From Nostoc sp. MS1 (GTDB taxonomy: Bacteria > Cyanobacteriota > Cyanobacteriia > Cyanobacteriales > Nostocaceae), in NCBI RefSeq assembly GCF_019976755.1, contig NZ_AP023441.1, positions 1,656,001 to 1,720,000 of the forward strand: a stretch of 64,000 nt of DNA, written 5' to 3'. Of this stretch, positions 62,193 through 64,000 are shown in pieces (position 1 is the stretch's first letter; every line of letters begins with the position of its first letter). A model generated the notes under the pieces. It ran no database searches. It saw only the letters and a program-made list of their open reading frames with translations, and was not told the DNA's origin. The position numbers were made by a program, and so were the translations under genes.

Positions 62193-63485
62193 TTACTCAA
62201 TTCTGGCACGAAGCGCCGGATTAGGAAAAAGAGCCTGAAATCCGGCTTGTCGTTCATCTAATTGTTCTCGATCATAATCCCAAAGACTACTGTAGTAGAA
62301 AAAAGCTACTCCCAGCCCACGTTGCCGTGTAGTTCGTACCTGAGAATTAATCTGTGACATAGGGACAGCATTATTGCGTAACCCTGTCATAATCCCGATA
62401 CCAGTAGGTATAACTTTTTGTGCTTCTTGAATTTCTGGACGAGAAATAATAGAGGTAAAACTTGGCAAATTAGGACGATAAACTTGGACAATAAGTTCAT
62501 CTACAATCTTTAATCGTATCCAAGCCAACCAATCTTGTAATTGAAACTTGTAAGCAAAATCGTAATAGTTGGGAGATATAGAGAAAATTACGTTAGGCTT
62601 TCTGGCCTTTACAGCTTGGTTTAGCCGTACCATAAATGCCGTAATTTTATCAGCACGCCAGCGCACCCATGCCGTCTCTTGAGGATTAGAGGGTGGTGGA
62701 TTTTTAGTTTCTTTAGTATATAAAGATACCGTATATTTATCGTAACCAAATTCATGAGGTAAACTCATGTGATCATCAAATTGAATACCATCAATGTCAT
62801 ACTTAGTAACAATTTCTAGCACAAGGTCACTAATTAAACGTTGAACATGTGGGTGAAAAGGATTCAGCCAAACCACCTCACCAGCAGCACTCATTGAAGT
62901 TTGTCCACCATTACGCTTTTGCGTTAACCACTCTGGATGGTTCATAGCTAATTCAGATGTTGGAGGAGCCATAAAACCAAACTCAAACCAAGGAATAGCT
63001 AATAAACCTCGACGATGCGCTTGGTTAATCACATCCGCAAGAATATCATGCCCATCCTTACCTTTAAATACAAAAGGTTGGATACCAGCCTTTTGTGCTA
63101 CAGCACTAGGATACATGACATAGCCAGAGTTCCACACCACGGGGTAGACTGTATTGAAATTCAACCGCCGTAGTTTACTCATGGCATCCTGCACCTTAAC
63201 GCGATCGCGAAGGATGTCAAAATCATTGTTAGTCATCCAAACCCCACGAATTTCTTGCCGAGGTATTTGTGCAGCAGCAGGAATAAAGTTATCTACAAGT
63301 AATACTGTGACAAAAGATATCAATACTAAAATAGGGAAAATACTCTTGAGCAAAGTTCGACGATAAGTATTTGGCCATCTAAATCGCCACTTCTGAATAA
63401 AACAGCTTAAATTCATCCGTTTAAAAGATGATTTAGCTAACCAGACACGCCATCCCATGAATTTGTCATAGAACTTACTAGCCAT
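62193..63485 (-). CDS. family 10-like glycosyl hydrolase (GHL10/DUF187 type)
   Basis: 430 residues with an N-terminal membrane anchor (about 47-72, LKSIFPILVLISFVTVLLVDN). The extracytoplasmic domain starts EIRGVWMTNNDFDILRD and continues KLRRLNFNTVYPVVWNSGYVMYPS, WFEFGFMAPPTSELAMNHPEWL, the acidic IDGIQFDDHMSLP and IFSISPNYYDFAYKFQLQDWLAWIR, all typical of the GHL10 TIM barrel. Likely acts on cell-wall or surface polysaccharide; substrate unknown. A divergently useful terminator lies 260 bp upstream. Confidence 0.88.
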   Translation of the reverse strand: MASKFYDKFMGWRVWLAKSSFKRMNLSCFIQKWRFRWPNTYRRTLLKSIFPILVLISFVTVLLVDNFIPAAAQIPRQEIRGVWMTNNDFDILRDRVKVQDAMSKLRRLNFNTVYPVVWNSGYVMYPSAVAQKAGIQPFVFKGKDGHDILADVINQAHRRGLLAIPWFEFGFMAPPTSELAMNHPEWLTQKRNGGQTSMSAAGEVVWLNPFHPHVQRLISDLVLEIVTKYDIDGIQFDDHMSLPHEFGYDKYTVSLYTKETKNPPPSNPQETAWVRWRADKITAFMVRLNQAVKARKPNVIFSISPNYYDFAYKFQLQDWLAWIRLKIVDELIVQVYRPNLPSFTSIISRPEIQEAQKVIPTGIGIMTGLRNNAVPMSQINSQVRTTRQRGLGVAFFYYSSLWDYDREQLDERQAGFQALFPNPALRARIE

Positions 63486-63744
63486 AGAGTCTACCCGCTT
63501 TATTGCTTACTAAAGAATGGTTCATTAGTAGTAATTCAATGCGGTGCATCGAAATTTCTGCCTCAATAAAAATTGAAGCATACTTAGCACAGTAAGTATA
63601 GTTAATACAGATATTTTTTATCAGTACCTCACAAAAATCTACATTAAGAAGCACTTAACTTTAAATAATTTGAGATAATTTAATACTAAACTAACAACCT
63701 TATAATTACGTAATACAATTGTATAATTAAATATAACTTGACCT

Positions 63745-63786
63745 AAAATAAAACCCCCTTTCACACAGGAAAGGGGGTTTTATTTT
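63745..63786 (-). terminator. strong intrinsic terminator of the rRNA operon
   Basis: A perfect 18-bp stem (arm gaaagggggttttatttt at 63769-63786) with a 6-nt loop; both arms carry T or A runs so it works in both directions. It lies 11 bp beyond the 5S gene in the direction of rRNA transcription. Confidence 0.9.
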
Positions 63787-63797
63787 CAAAAAAAGAA

Positions 63798-63914
63798 CCT
63801 GGCACCGAGCGATTGTGGCGGGAGGCAACCCTCCAACTATCGTAGCCGTAGCAGCGTTTCACAACTGAGTTCGGGATGGGATCAGAGTGGTGCCACTGCA
63901 CCATAGGCACCAGG
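63798..63914 (-). rRNA. rrf: 5S ribosomal RNA
   Basis: The minus strand reads cctggtgcctatggtgcagt at the 5' end, contains the conserved ccatcccgaactcagttgtg region, and ends ctcggtgccagg. The first and last bases pair over about 10 bp. About 117 nt, the usual size. It lies 61 bp downstream of 23S rRNA and just before the terminator. Confidence 0.95.
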
Positions 63915-63975
63915 AAAACTTAGTGGGTACAAAACCCTGAAGACTGCCAGAAACGCGATATTTGCCAATGATGAT

Positions 63976-64000
63976 GAGGTCAAGCCCTCGGTCTGTTAGG
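63976..64000 (-). rRNA. rrl: 23S ribosomal RNA, 3' end only
   Basis: The last bases of the window, read on the minus strand, are cctaacagaccgagggcttg followed by acctc, the conserved 3' terminus of cyanobacterial 23S rRNA. The rest of the gene lies beyond the right edge. Confidence 0.85.

Overview
The window is chromosomal DNA from a filamentous, probably heterocyst-forming cyanobacterium of the Nostoc/Anabaena type. The evidence is the fbp-tal-zwf-opcA cluster, sufR divergent from sufBCDS, a ccmK3-ccmK4 carboxysome satellite locus, a TerB/Mo-nitrogenase C-terminal-domain protein, abundant HIP1 octamers (gcgatcgc), and many heptanucleotide tandem repeats between genes. I cannot name the strain from the sequence alone.

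Layout. 0-5.5 kb: ilvD divergent from a LysR regulator, the remains of an L,D-transpeptidase, a TerB-like protein and the GTPase obgE. 5.6-10.7 kb: a 167-bp MITE with terminal repeats and a target duplication, then a restriction-modification gene cut in two by a complete IS630-type element; removing the element restores one reading frame. 10.7-19.6 kb: an FMN reductase, an RNA-binding protein, the oxidative pentose phosphate cluster fbp, tal, zwf and opcA, and a BrnT/BrnA-like toxin-antitoxin pair preceded by a broken antitoxin fragment. 20-27 kb: an Uma2 nuclease-like gene and the iron-sulfur assembly locus, with two SufR operators between sufB and sufR. 27-37.4 kb: small membrane and TPR proteins, an ABC ATPase, formaldehyde detoxification (S-hydroxymethylglutathione dehydrogenase and S-formylglutathione hydrolase) and glucan phosphorylase.

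37.9-47.3 kb is the least explained part and the best candidate for an undescribed system. Two paralogous receiver-domain proteins bracket a radical SAM/SPASM-like enzyme and three large proteins of unknown family. The last four genes are packed with gaps of 5-19 bp. One of the unknown proteins has weak histidine-kinase-like features, so the cassette may be a phosphorelay coupled to a radical SAM modification enzyme.

47.5-64 kb: chorismate synthase; an MprF-like lipid aminoacylation and hydrolase group; a lone single-GAF protein with both cysteine motifs of a DXCF cyanobacteriochrome; a MidA-type methyltransferase with a tandem repeat inside the gene; an unlisted 31-residue membrane peptide; ccmK3/ccmK4; a long RluA-type pseudouridine synthase; a GH10-like hydrolase; and, at the right edge on the minus strand, 5S rRNA and the 3' end of 23S rRNA.

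No CRISPR array or tRNA gene was seen. All family assignments come from reading motifs by eye; no database search was run.
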